NCBI GenBank assembly: GCA_051861205.1
Contig: JBHYDC010000012.1
Location: 1 to 64,000 of the forward strand
DNA length: 64,000 bases
Source: JBHYDC01 sp051861205
GTDB lineage: Bacteria > Pseudomonadota > Alphaproteobacteria > Rhizobiales > Pleomorphomonadaceae
Reading direction: 5' to 3'
Made by a program: the position numbers and the translations under genes. How positions within the stretch are numbered: the first letter of the stretch is position 1; every line of letters begins with the position of its first letter. A model generated the notes under the pieces. That model was not told the origin of the DNA and did no database searches. It worked only from the letters and a program-made list of their open reading frames with translations. Positions 51,863 through 59,742 of the stretch are shown piece by piece.

Positions 51863-52231
51863 ATGGCCGAAATGGCAATCATCGTTGAATTCGAGACGAA
51901 GCCGGGCAGCGAAGAGGCCTTCATCGCTCACATCTCGGATCACGCCCGCCGCACGCTCGCCGAGGAGCCCGGTTGCCTGCGCTTCGAAGTGATCAAACCC
52001 ATCGAGCGCGACGGCACGCCCATCCCAAACCGCGTTCTCGTCAATGAACTCTACGCCGACATCGACGCGGTCACCGCTCACGAACGGAACCCCCGCATGC
52101 CCGCGCTCTCGGCCGTCCTCGCGCCCTTGCTGGCCTCGCGCCGCCTGATTCTGGCGCAGAAGCTGAACGGCTCCGGCCCATCTGACGAGGGCCTCCGCCC
52201 GCAGGACCTGAATGCGGAAAACGATGGTTGA
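51863..52231 (+). CDS. Antibiotic-biosynthesis-monooxygenase (ABM) domain protein
   Basis: A 122-residue protein of the dimeric alpha-beta barrel (ABM) fold. The block GCLRFEVIKPIERDGTPIPN and surrounding strands match small monooxygenases of the quinol monooxygenase (YgiN) type. Cofactor-free oxidation of quinol-like substrates is the family activity, but the substrate is unknown. GGAGAA lies 5 nt before ATG 51863. The gene stands alone, divergent from the RDD gene. Confidence 0.82.
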   Translation: MAEMAIIVEFETKPGSEEAFIAHISDHARRTLAEEPGCLRFEVIKPIERDGTPIPNRVLVNELYADIDAVTAHERNPRMPALSAVLAPLLASRRLILAQKLNGSGPSDEGLRPQDLNAENDG

Positions 52232-52381
52232 CCGGCGGTTATGGCCGGTGCACCCCGCGTTTCCAGCCTGCTCCGCCGCACCGGCCCATCCCGGCTTGAC
52301 CGGAATAGAGCGCGATAGACCGCTTTGGCGCCTTGCATGGTGCCCAAGAAATCGCTAGGAATTCCGCGGTTCCGCCCATGT

Positions 52382-52458
52382 CGGGGCATAGCTCAGCCTG
52401 GTAGAGCACCTGCTTTGGGAGCAGGGGGCCGCAAGTTCGAATCTTGCTGCCCCGACCA
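52382..52458 (+). tRNA. tRNA-Pro (anticodon UGG)
   Basis: A 77-nt cloverleaf with acceptor stem CGGGGCA/TGCCCCG, discriminator A and an encoded CCA. The anticodon arm is CCTGC-TTTGGGA-GCAGG, so the anticodon is TGG. The T loop TTCGAAT is standard. tRNA-Pro(UGG) is an essential isoacceptor. The NDUFS4 gene follows after about 70 nt. Confidence 0.97.
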
Positions 52459-52527
52459 GCGGCGGGACTTTGGAGCAAACCGCCCGAAAGGGCGTCGATG
52501 TCCATCACGCCGGGGATAGAAGCCGCC

Positions 52528-52833
52528 ATGACCGCTCGGATCTACAAGCCGTCCCGGACCGCCATGCAGTCCGGTCAGGCCCGTACCAAGCAGTGGCAGC
52601 TCGAATATGATGCCGACCGGCCGCGCACGGTGGATCCGCTGATGGGCTACACCTCCTCGTCCGACATGCTCTCCCAAGTGCGCCTCTCCTTCGACACCAA
52701 GGAAGAAGCGATCGCTTACGCCGAACGCCACGGTATCGCCTACCGCGTTCAGGAGCCCAAGGAGAAGGGCACCAAGCGCATGTCCTATTCCGACAATTTC
52801 AAGTTCAACCGCCCGGAAACCTGGACACACTGA
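52528..52833 (+). CDS. NDUFS4-type NADH:ubiquinone oxidoreductase accessory subunit
   Basis: A 101-residue protein of the ETC complex I NDUFS4 family, a supernumerary subunit that alphaproteobacteria share with mitochondria. Recognisable blocks are ARIYKPSRTAMQSGQARTK at the start and SYSDNFKFNRPETWTH at the end. It binds near the NADH-oxidising peripheral arm. ATG 52528 gives the conserved length; an upstream frame that runs through the tRNA is rejected. It is flanked by two tRNA genes. Confidence 0.93.
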   Translation: MTARIYKPSRTAMQSGQARTKQWQLEYDADRPRTVDPLMGYTSSSDMLSQVRLSFDTKEEAIAYAERHGIAYRVQEPKEKGTKRMSYSDNFKFNRPETWTH

Positions 52834-52855
52834 CCCACACAGCGTCCACCGATCT

Positions 52856-52932
52856 GACCCCATAGCTCAGCTGGATAGAGCAGCCGCCTTCTAAGCGGCA
52901 GGTCGGAGGTTCGAGCCCTCCTGGGGTCGCCA
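52856..52932 (+). tRNA. tRNA-Arg (anticodon UCU)
   Basis: A 77-nt cloverleaf with acceptor GACCCCA/TGGGGTC, discriminator G and an encoded CCA. The anticodon stem GCCGC/GCGGC closes the loop CTTCTAA, giving anticodon TCT. It decodes the rare arginine codons AGA and AGG. A small gene of unknown origin follows directly, without an integrase. Confidence 0.97.
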
Positions 52933-52951
52933 CCTTTAAGGATTGGGGCGA

Positions 52952-53308
52952 ATGTCAGTTGGCTTCAGGATCGCAATAGCGACGATCTGCAGCGCTTTGG
53001 CTATTTCAGATGCCATAGCGTTTTGCGCCGAGCCCAGCCCGCCCGATGACGGTCCTCAGGCCCCTTCGACGTTTTCCAAGCCGAGCGCGCCGTTTTGTCT
53101 CCAAGGCTACCGCGTGAGTGGAGAGCACAGTTGCGAGCGCTGGGAAATCGACGGCTACATATCTGAAGTCGAATACTACATCCGCGATCTCAAGACCTAC
53201 GTTGCTGATGCATCGGATTTTGCGGATGAAGCTATCGAATTTGCAAACGCCGCCGCCGCCGCCTATGCCAAATGCGAAAGGGACGATGCCGCCTACGAAT
53301 TGGAATAG
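52952..53308 (+). CDS. Small secreted hypothetical protein behind tRNA-Arg
   Basis: A 118-residue frame with a signal peptide (residues 1-23). The mature region is rich in Asp, Glu, Ala and Tyr and has four cysteines (FCAE, FCLQ, SCERW, KCERDD). No domain is recognised. GC content looks lower than in neighbours. The gene starts 20 bp behind the tRNA CCA end, a common integration point for foreign DNA. The start has GGGGCGA upstream. Function unknown. Confidence 0.6.
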   Translation: MSVGFRIAIATICSALAISDAIAFCAEPSPPDDGPQAPSTFSKPSAPFCLQGYRVSGEHSCERWEIDGYISEVEYYIRDLKTYVADASDFADEAIEFANAAAAAYAKCERDDAAYELE

Positions 53309-53409
53309 CTGGGCGCGGCCACGGCATGCCATAGCGTCCATTTCGTTGCATCATTTTCGCGCCCGTTTTGCGGAGACGGGAATCGGCCCCCACACATCGG
53401 CGCCATTTC

Positions 53410-54021
53410 TCACTCACCCTCCCGCTTCGCCCCAAGCACCAACCCACCGATCTTCGGCGCGGCCTTGATCGGGCCGAGCTCACCCTCGATCGCCAGATGC
53501 GCGTAGCCGTGGGCGGTTGACCAGACGAGGTGCTCCAGGCGCAGGCGTTCGGCGGGATCGGTGATGCCGAGAGCGTCGGCGGCGGGGGCGACGATTTCGG
53601 TCAGTTGTGTCCGTCCGGGCGCCGAGGCGGTTTGCAGATCGGGGTCGGTCCAGTCCAGCCGATCGCCTGTGAACATCAGGCGGAACAGGCCGGGCTGGCT
53701 GGTCGCGAAGGCGAAATAGCCCTCGCCGGCCGCGTCCAACTGCGAGGACGGATCGGGCCCGGCGCTGGTGCGGGCCTCTCTCATGGCGGCGTCGAAGCGG
53801 TGGAAGCCGATCGTGGCGAGCGCGGTCATCAGCGCGGTCAGCGTCGGGAAATAATGCGTCGGCGCGGCGTGGGAAACGCCCGCGCGCGCCGCGACGCCGC
53901 GCAGGGTCAGCGCGCCCAGCCCGTCTCGCTCCAAAATCTCAAGGCTCGCGACGAGAAGCGCGTTTTTCAGGTCGCCGTGATGATAGCGCGCGCGCTGCGG
54001 CGCCGGTTGGTGGGTATTCAT
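53410..54021 (-). CDS. TetR family transcriptional regulator
   Basis: A 203-residue TetR-family protein. The helix-turn-helix is near residues 35-58 (LTLRGVAARAGVSHAAPTHYF). The C-terminal domain resembles the WHG subgroup. It is divergent from the membrane-protein pair at 54.2-55.4 kb. The 137-bp region between holds two halves of a 12-bp inverted repeat, so autorepression together with control of the divergent genes is expected. The ligand is unknown. ATG 54021 is favoured over an upstream in-frame ATG. Confidence 0.9.
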   Translation of the reverse strand: MNTHQPAPQRARYHHGDLKNALLVASLEILERDGLGALTLRGVAARAGVSHAAPTHYFPTLTALMTALATIGFHRFDAAMREARTSAGPDPSSQLDAAGEGYFAFATSQPGLFRLMFTGDRLDWTDPDLQTASAPGRTQLTEIVAPAADALGITDPAERLRLEHLVWSTAHGYAHLAIEGELGPIKAAPKIGGLVLGAKREGE

Positions 54022-54073
54022 GACCCGGTAGATGCTCCTTCGTCGCCGGCTTGGCAAGGCGGTCCAGCCTCAT

Positions 54074-54147
54074 ATCTTGACGTTGCCAAGATTGATGTTG
54101 ACACCGCCTAGATGATCAGTCATATCCGATGTTGTCAACGTCAAGAT
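54074..54147. promoter_or_regulatory. Two operator sites for the TetR-type regulator
   Basis: ATCTTGACGTTG (54074-54085) and CAACGTCAAGAT (54136-54147) are perfect 12-bp inverted repeats with centres 62 bp apart. The left site is itself a palindrome (ATCTTG, 7-bp spacer, CAAGAT). TTGAC half sites occur at 54078-54082, 54098-54102 and inverted at 54134-54138 and 54140-54144. The layout suits cooperative or looped repressor binding over both promoters. Confidence 0.6.
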
Positions 54148-54158
54148 CGGATTTTTCG

Positions 54159-54599
54159 ATGAACTGGGACATCGTTTTTCAAACCGCCAACCAGATCGCG
54201 CTGCCATGCTGGCTCGCGCTGATCCTGCTGCCGCGCCATCGTTTCTTGATCTGGTCGATCCGCTACGGCGCGGTCGGCGTGCTGGCGCTGCTCTACTCGG
54301 CGCTCATGTTCACCAGCTTTTTCGAGGTCACCGGCGGCGGTTTCGGTTCCATTGCCGAAGTGCGGGCGCTGTTCGCGTCCGATCCGGTTCTGGTGGCCGG
54401 ATGGGTGCATTATCTCGCCTTCGATCTTTTGGTCGGGCTCGGCATCGCCGCCTCGGCCGATCGTCATGGGCTGTCGCGGATCGTGCAGGCGCCGATGCTG
54501 CTGGCCACCTTTCTGTTCGGGCCACTCGGCCTCGTGCTCCTCCGGCTCGTCGTTCTTTTCGTCAATCGCCGTCCCGCTCTTGAAGGAGCCACGATATGA
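54159..54599 (+). CDS. ABA4-like (DUF4281) membrane protein
   Basis: A 146-residue protein with four hydrophobic helices. The block WVHYLAFDLLVGLGIAASAD and FLFGPLGLVLL matches the ABA4-like DUF4281 family. It is known in plants for neoxanthin formation, but its role in bacteria is unknown. ATG 54159 is chosen because the alternative start at 54129 would lie inside the operator. The stop overlaps the start of the next gene (ATGA). Likely repressed by the divergent TetR protein. Confidence 0.82.
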   Translation: MNWDIVFQTANQIALPCWLALILLPRHRFLIWSIRYGAVGVLALLYSALMFTSFFEVTGGGFGSIAEVRALFASDPVLVAGWVHYLAFDLLVGLGIAASADRHGLSRIVQAPMLLATFLFGPLGLVLLRLVVLFVNRRPALEGATI

Positions 54600-55444
54600 A
54601 CGCGCTCACCTCCGCCCCGCTTGCCGCATCGCGCGGCTTCTCGTTTGCCACGGGCGCCAACGTCAAGCTTTCGCTGGAGGTCGCGGCCTTCATGATCGCG
54701 CTGGCGGTGCCCACCATCTTCGCGCTTTACCTCGACGGACGGATAATTTCCGGCGTTCCGGTTTGGGTGAAGCCGCTGAAGTTCGAGGCATCGATTGCCC
54801 TCCATTTCCTCACCCTCGCGCTGCTTTTGGGCCTCGTACGGCCGGAAACACGCGATAGCTGGTGGATGCGCGGGGCGTTCATGGTGGCTGCGGCCGCTGG
54901 CATTTTTGAGATCGCCTACATCGCGGTGCAAGCGGCTCGCGGCCGGGCTTCGCACTACAATTTAGAAACCGAGGTTGAGGCCACGATGTACAGCCTCATG
55001 GGTATTGGCGCGGTCACGCTGGCGGCGATCGCGCTCGTCCTTGCCATCGTCATCGCGCTGCGTCCCGCATCCGGCATTGGAGCGGGCCTCAAGGCGGGCG
55101 CGTTGACCGGTCTGGGGTTTGGCGCCGTCGCTACGTTGGTAACAGCGGGCTTTCTTTCCACCGGCGCGGCGTTCAACCCCGGCGAATGGGTCAACGGCCT
55201 TCGTGTGGACACGGCGCGGCTGCCGCTGGTGGGTTGGTCGATGACATCGGGCGATATGCGCGTGCCGCATTTCTTCGCGACGCATCTGATGCAGGCGGTG
55301 CCGCTCGCCGGCCTCCTCGCCGATCGTTTCGCACCCTCGCGGGCGTTGGCTCTCACGCTCGGCGCCGGCGCGATCGGGGTTGCGATCGTGGTCGTCACCT
55401 TCCTCCAGGCGCTTGCCAACGTGCCGTTGATCGCGGCGGGCTGA
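54596..55444 (+). CDS. Seven-helix membrane protein, function unknown
   Basis: A 282-residue integral membrane protein with about seven hydrophobic segments and no recognised domain. A conserved-looking motif is VWVKPLKFEASIALHF near 60 and RVPHFFATHLMQAVPLAG near 230, with polar residues inside helices. It overlaps the ABA4-like gene by 4 bp, so both are one TetR-controlled unit. The start is fixed by this overlap. Confidence 0.75.
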   Translation: MNALTSAPLAASRGFSFATGANVKLSLEVAAFMIALAVPTIFALYLDGRIISGVPVWVKPLKFEASIALHFLTLALLLGLVRPETRDSWWMRGAFMVAAAAGIFEIAYIAVQAARGRASHYNLETEVEATMYSLMGIGAVTLAAIALVLAIVIALRPASGIGAGLKAGALTGLGFGAVATLVTAGFLSTGAAFNPGEWVNGLRVDTARLPLVGWSMTSGDMRVPHFFATHLMQAVPLAGLLADRFAPSRALALTLGAGAIGVAIVVVTFLQALANVPLIAAG

Positions 55445-55481
55445 CTGTCGCTTTCGACGATGCGGACCCGCCAAAAATGCC

Positions 55482-55504
55482 GGTTCCCCGTTTTTCGGGG
55501 AACC
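55482..55504 (-). terminator. Hairpin terminator of the antiporter gene
   Basis: GGTTCCCCG (55482-55490) and CGGGGAACC (55496-55504) make a perfect 9-bp stem with a five-base loop. On the minus strand the stem is followed by GGCATTTTTGG, a short U-tract after 4 nt. It terminates the antiporter transcript and may also stop the convergent membrane-protein operon. Confidence 0.7.
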
Positions 55505-55507
55505 ACA

Positions 55508-57325
55508 CTAGCTGAAGCGGCCGGGCGTGATGCGGGCAAGGGCGCTTTTCACCCACTCGGCCAGGGCGCTCGCGGGCTCCGGCGGGGGCATGCTGAGATC
55601 CACGATATCCTCGATCCGAAGGCCTGCACGCACCACGCGCTGTCCCTCCACGTCCCGCGCGACCAGAGAGGCGAAGGAACCGAGATCGATGCGGCTGCCG
55701 GCGCGAACCTTGCCGCCGTAACGGGCGGTGAACGCTTCGGTCACCGTTTTACCAACGAGCGCGGGCGGAACCTCCAGCCCGTAAAAGCCTGCGACGCCAG
55801 ACATGCCGGCCGTGCCGTCAATCGGGAATTCGCCGAAGAACAGCCGGGTGGCGGCATTCAATGCGTCTGGCGGCAACGGCGCGAACATTCGGTCCAGCCG
55901 GCGAACTCGGTCTTGCGACACGAGGAAATAGGCGTAGTCGCCCACGCGCAGCTCGCCGAATTCGGAAGCGTTGCGCACGTCGCCCTCGCGCACCACCAGC
56001 ATCGGCCGCAGCCAGCTCGGCAGCGAATTCGGCCTCAGCGCCACGAAACTGTCAGCGAGGATCGGGTAGCCCACAAGCTCCTTTTCCTTCTGGCCGGGCA
56101 GGTCGATGTCGATACGCGAGACGGCGACGGCCGGTCGCTTCAGCGCCATGCCCAGCCAGCGCGCGGCGGGCGCCACGGTCCAGCCTTGCACGATCAGCGA
56201 CACCATCACCACGAAGAAGGCCACGTTGAAGTAAAGCTCCGCCCCCTCCACCCCCGCAAGGGTCGGAATCGCGGCAAGGAAAATCGATACCGCGCCGCGC
56301 AGGCCCACCCAGGAGATGAACGAGATTTCCTTGGGCTCAAACCCGAACGGCTTCAGGCATAGCCACACCGCCGCCGGGCGGCCGATCACGATCAGGAAGA
56401 ACGCGAGCAGCAGGCCCTCGGGAGCATAGTTGATCAGCGTGGACGGCGTAACCAGTAGCCCCAGCATCAGAAACATCACGATCTGGCAGAGCCACGTCGC
56501 CGTGTCGTGGAAGTTCACGATGCTCGGAAACGCCCGCACCGACCGGTTTCCCACCACCAGCCCGCACACATAGACCGCCAGGAACCCGGACCCGTCGAGC
56601 AGCGCTGTAGTGCCGAGCACCGCGATCGCAACTGCGATCACGAACAGCGGGTGCATGCCGCTGAGGAAGTTCAGCCGGTTCAGCAGAAGCACCGAAAGAA
56701 AGCCGGCCGCCAAACCGAGCGCGCCGCCAAGCATGGCCTGACGCAGCAAATCGCCGGCCATCTCCCAGCCGGGCGGCTGGCCCGCAAGCGCGATTTCGGT
56801 GAGGATCAGCGTCAGGAACACCGCGACCGGATCGTTCGACCCGGATTCGATTTCAAGGATCGAGCCGATCGGCGGCTTCAACTGCAGTCCGCCGGTCTTC
56901 AGTAGAAAAAACACCGCCGCCGCGTCGGTCGAGGCCACGATCGCCCCCAGCAGCAAGCCCTGCGGCCACGTCAGTCCGAAGGCGAGACTGGCGAAAGCAC
57001 CCACCACCAGCGTCGTCAGGCCCACGCCGGCCGTGGCCAGCACGATGCTCGGCGCAAGCGCGTCGCGCACCGTGCTCAGCCGCGTTCGCAGCCCGCCGTC
57101 GAACAGAATGATCGCAAGCGCGCAGGAGCCGATGAGGTAGGTGGCCTGATAACTGTCGAAATGGATGCCGCCGGGGCCATCCTCCCCCGCGATCATGCCA
57201 AGCACCAGGAACACGAGCAAAAGCGGCGTGCCGAACCGCGAGGCGATGAGGCTGGAGAGAATGCCGATCAGAACGAGCAGCGCTCCGAGAGCCAACCCGA
57301 AATTCGCCGCCGCGATTGCATCCAT
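55508..57325 (-). CDS. Potassium/proton antiporter, CPA1 family
   Basis: A 605-residue protein. The first ~390 residues have about twelve helices with ESGSNDPVAVFLT (ND in the transport site), as in the NhaP2/CvrA branch of CPA1. The C-terminus has a TrkA_C-like domain (about 405-475) and a CorC/HlyC-type domain (about 495-570). It exchanges K+ or Na+ for protons and supports osmotic and pH balance. A terminator lies 5 nt after the stop. Divergent from the AT-rich intergenic region. Confidence 0.9.
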   Translation of the reverse strand: MDAIAAANFGLALGALLVLIGILSSLIASRFGTPLLLVFLVLGMIAGEDGPGGIHFDSYQATYLIGSCALAIILFDGGLRTRLSTVRDALAPSIVLATAGVGLTTLVVGAFASLAFGLTWPQGLLLGAIVASTDAAAVFFLLKTGGLQLKPPIGSILEIESGSNDPVAVFLTLILTEIALAGQPPGWEMAGDLLRQAMLGGALGLAAGFLSVLLLNRLNFLSGMHPLFVIAVAIAVLGTTALLDGSGFLAVYVCGLVVGNRSVRAFPSIVNFHDTATWLCQIVMFLMLGLLVTPSTLINYAPEGLLLAFFLIVIGRPAAVWLCLKPFGFEPKEISFISWVGLRGAVSIFLAAIPTLAGVEGAELYFNVAFFVVMVSLIVQGWTVAPAARWLGMALKRPAVAVSRIDIDLPGQKEKELVGYPILADSFVALRPNSLPSWLRPMLVVREGDVRNASEFGELRVGDYAYFLVSQDRVRRLDRMFAPLPPDALNAATRLFFGEFPIDGTAGMSGVAGFYGLEVPPALVGKTVTEAFTARYGGKVRAGSRIDLGSFASLVARDVEGQRVVRAGLRIEDIVDLSMPPPEPASALAEWVKSALARITPGRFS

Positions 57326-57742
57326 CCCATCTCCACCTTTCGTTCGAATTCTTTATCTGACGTGTTCTAATGTGACCTTATTGTCGAAAATGCGATCCTA
57401 TCCGCAGATAGGAGTCTGCCATCTAGTTATTGTACCTCACCCCTGTGCCGGGTGCCATCCTCAGTGTTGATCTATCGGAAGGTTTTTGTGGTCCTAAAGG
57501 GATTAGGAGGCAACCGATGATCGTTATTTTTTCCAAACTTGGAGGATAGATCAGGATACTGTTGAGTTGTTTCTAAGTCTGTATTCCATTTTTTTTGATC
57601 TATTTCATAGGATTTGCTTGCCCATCTTCGCTCTTATTGGCCGATTCTTTTTGGGCTAATGATTTTCGATGCTAAGGCGTATGACCAGGAGACGATACAG
57701 GCGGTTCGCAATTGTGTGAGGGCAGGGCTCGGTCTCAAAGGA
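57326..57742. other. AT-rich intergenic region with hairpins and a mini-ORF
   Basis: This 417-bp stretch is much richer in A and T than its neighbours and holds no family-recognisable gene. It has a 7-bp hairpin at 57396-57413 and a 9-bp inverted repeat at 57468-57476/57545-57553. Between the arms lies a 10-codon frame (57517-57549) with a perfect AGGAGG at 57505-57510. No transposase or integrase remnant is visible. It may be acquired or degenerate DNA. Confidence 0.5.
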
Positions 57743-57771
57743 TTGACTATTTGTCCGAACGTCCGCTTATA
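57743..57771 (+). promoter_or_regulatory. Sigma-70-type promoter of the candidate sRNA
   Basis: TTGACT at 57743-57748 and CTTATA at 57766-57771 lie 17 bp apart, close to the alphaproteobacterial housekeeping consensus. TTATAA in the next register is an equal alternative. The start would fall near 57779. Confidence 0.55.
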
Positions 57772-57778
57772 AATCCTG

Positions 57779-57886
57779 TAGCCGGCAAGTGCGGCATTTA
57801 AGTCCAGCTTCTGCTGGCCGCATTGGGCGGTGATCGCAAACTAACCTCAGTGTCTGCAAAGCCCCGCTTAGGCGAGGTTTTGTTTT
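57779..57886 (+). ncRNA. Candidate small RNA (~108 nt) with promoter and terminator
   Basis: A promoter at 57743-57771 and a terminator at 57862-57886 bound this non-coding stretch. It has two internal hairpins, GCCG/CGGC (57781-57795) and CCAGC-TTCT-GCTGG (57804-57817). The 3' hairpin CCCCGC-TTAG-GCGAGG with one mismatch ends in TTTTGTTTT. No open reading frame with a ribosome binding site lies inside. Size and parts match a typical trans-acting sRNA. The Rfam family was not recognised by eye. It is followed by the lipid glycosylation operon on the same strand. Confidence 0.6.
57862..57886 (+). terminator. Rho-independent terminator of the candidate sRNA
   Basis: A six-position stem CCCCGC/GCGAGG (one C-A mismatch) with a TTAG loop is followed by TTTTGTTTT. 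It is oriented for the plus strand, and no protein gene ends shortly upstream. Confidence 0.65.
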
Positions 57887-58017
57887 AAGGGCCGTCTCTC
57901 CCGGCGCATTTTGGCAACGGCGGCGGTAATCTCGATGATTAGCCTGTTGCGCCAAACGCCAAATTGCTGCATTCCCGCGAAAGCTGCTTGGTCTTGAGCC
58001 AGGCGTCCACGGGACGA

Positions 58018-59742
58018 ATGATGACGGGCGCCGAGCCTCTCCACCAAACCGCCAATCCAGACCCGCAATCGGATGCGCCGCGCCAGCCCCAATGGCGGCA
58101 GGCCGGGCGGCAGTTGGGGCGGCAGCTCCACGTCACCATACACCTTGCGGCGTTGCTCGTGTTGGCGCTCGTTGTGTTCCTGCCGGGCTTTGCCAGCCTT
58201 CCCGTCACCGACCGCGACGAAGGCCGCTTCGTGCAGGCCACCAAGCAGATGGTGGAAACGGGCAATTGGGTGGATATCCGCCTGCAAGACGAGCCCCGCT
58301 ACAAAAAGCCGATCGGCATCTATTGGCTGCAAGGCGCGTCCGTCGTTGCCAGCGGCTATGGCGCCGACGCGCCGATCTGGGTGTATCGCATTCCCTCGCT
58401 GATCGGCGCGGTCGTCGCGGTGCTTCTCACCTATGCGATCGGGCTGACGCTTGGCGGCACGGGCGTCGGCCTCGCGGCGGGGCTGCTCGCGCTCGCAACC
58501 GTCGAGATCGGCATCGAGGCACGCATCGGCAAGACCGACGGCGCCTTGCTCGCCACCATCATGGCGGCCCAGTGGGCGCTGGCGTCGCTGTGGATGGACC
58601 CGGCGCGGCGCGCGGCTCCCGTCCGCAACGCCGTGTTCTGGACGGCGCTTGGCCTCGGCATCCTGATCAAGGGACCGGTGATCCTGCTCGTTACCCTCGG
58701 CACGCTCGCCGGGCTTGCCGTTGCCGAGCGGTCCACCGCGCTCGTCAAAGCGTTGCAGCCTCTGCGCGGCGTGATCTGGACGCTGGTGCTGGTGCTGCCG
58801 TGGCTGATCGCCATCGCCTACGTGTCCGGCGGCGCGTTTTTCCAGCAGTCGATCGGCACCGACATGCTCGGCAAGGTCGTCGGCGCGCAGGAAAGCCACG
58901 GCGCGCCGCCCGGCATGCATGCGCTTGTCGCCTATGCCACCTTCTGGCCGCTGGCCGCCTTCATTCCCGCCGCGATCGCGTGGGGCTATGCGAACCGGCG
59001 CGCCAAGCCCGTGATCTTCCTCGCCGCTTGGGTCATCCCCGGTTGGCTTGTTTTCGAGGCGGTGCCGACCAAGCTGCCGAACTACGTGCTGCCCTTCATG
59101 CCGGCCTTTGCCGTGCTGGCCGGGCTGGCACTGATATCCGGCGGTCTGGCCGCGTCATCCCGCTGGCGGCGGATTTCCTTTGTCTGGATCGCGGTGGCGG
59201 CGGTCGTGCTCGCCTTGGGGCTTAACATAGCCTTCGTGGTCGTGGAGGGCCGGGCCAGCGTGGCCGGCCTTGCCGGCGCGGTGCTCGCAAGCGGCATCGC
59301 CGTTCTGGCGTGGCGGCTGGCGGCGCAGGGGCGGACCTGGCTGGCGGTCGTCTCGGCGGTTGTCGCCTCCGCATTTCTGACCGCGACCGCGTTTGGCGTC
59401 TTGATGCCGGGCGCCAGCAAAATCTGGCTGTCCGACCGTCTGGCCGAGGCGGCGGCGGACGTCGCGGCTTGTCCGGATCCCCTTGCCATATCGATCGGCT
59501 ACAACGAACCCAGCCTCGTGTTCCAGCTTGGAACCGATACGGCGCTGACAAGCCCCCTCGACGGAGCCGATTCCTTCCACGCCGCGCCCTGCGCCGTGGC
59601 CTTCGTCGACGCTGAGCAATCCGGCGCGTTCCTCGCGCGCCTCGCCGAACTCGGCGGCAAGCCCCTCCCCGCACGCTTGGTTGAAGCCCGCAATCTCAAC
59701 GGCTTCGACCTGCGCATGATGCAGGTGTTCGCCAAACCATGA
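58018..59742 (+). CDS. ArnT-like (PMT-type) lipid A glycosyltransferase
   Basis: A 574-residue membrane glycosyltransferase of the GT-C superfamily. The N-terminal loop TDRDEGRFVQATKQM carries the acidic pair typical of the ArnT/PMT2 family. About eleven or twelve helices are followed by a C-terminal periplasmic tail. Such enzymes transfer a sugar from a polyprenyl phosphate to lipid A or another envelope lipid. Two adjacent ATGs (58018, 58021) are possible starts. It is the first gene of a four-gene operon with overlapping ends. Confidence 0.86.
   Translation: MMTGAEPLHQTANPDPQSDAPRQPQWRQAGRQLGRQLHVTIHLAALLVLALVVFLPGFASLPVTDRDEGRFVQATKQMVETGNWVDIRLQDEPRYKKPIGIYWLQGASVVASGYGADAPIWVYRIPSLIGAVVAVLLTYAIGLTLGGTGVGLAAGLLALATVEIGIEARIGKTDGALLATIMAAQWALASLWMDPARRAAPVRNAVFWTALGLGILIKGPVILLVTLGTLAGLAVAERSTALVKALQPLRGVIWTLVLVLPWLIAIAYVSGGAFFQQSIGTDMLGKVVGAQESHGAPPGMHALVAYATFWPLAAFIPAAIAWGYANRRAKPVIFLAAWVIPGWLVFEAVPTKLPNYVLPFMPAFAVLAGLALISGGLAASSRWRRISFVWIAVAAVVLALGLNIAFVVVEGRASVAGLAGAVLASGIAVLAWRLAAQGRTWLAVVSAVVASAFLTATAFGVLMPGASKIWLSDRLAEAAADVAACPDPLAISIGYNEPSLVFQLGTDTALTSPLDGADSFHAAPCAVAFVDAEQSGAFLARLAELGGKPLPARLVEARNLNGFDLRMMQVFAKP

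Noticed and set aside
57326..57742. Integrase, IS or attC site in the AT-rich gap
   Set aside because: No transposase-like frame, target-site duplication, or attC core motif is present.
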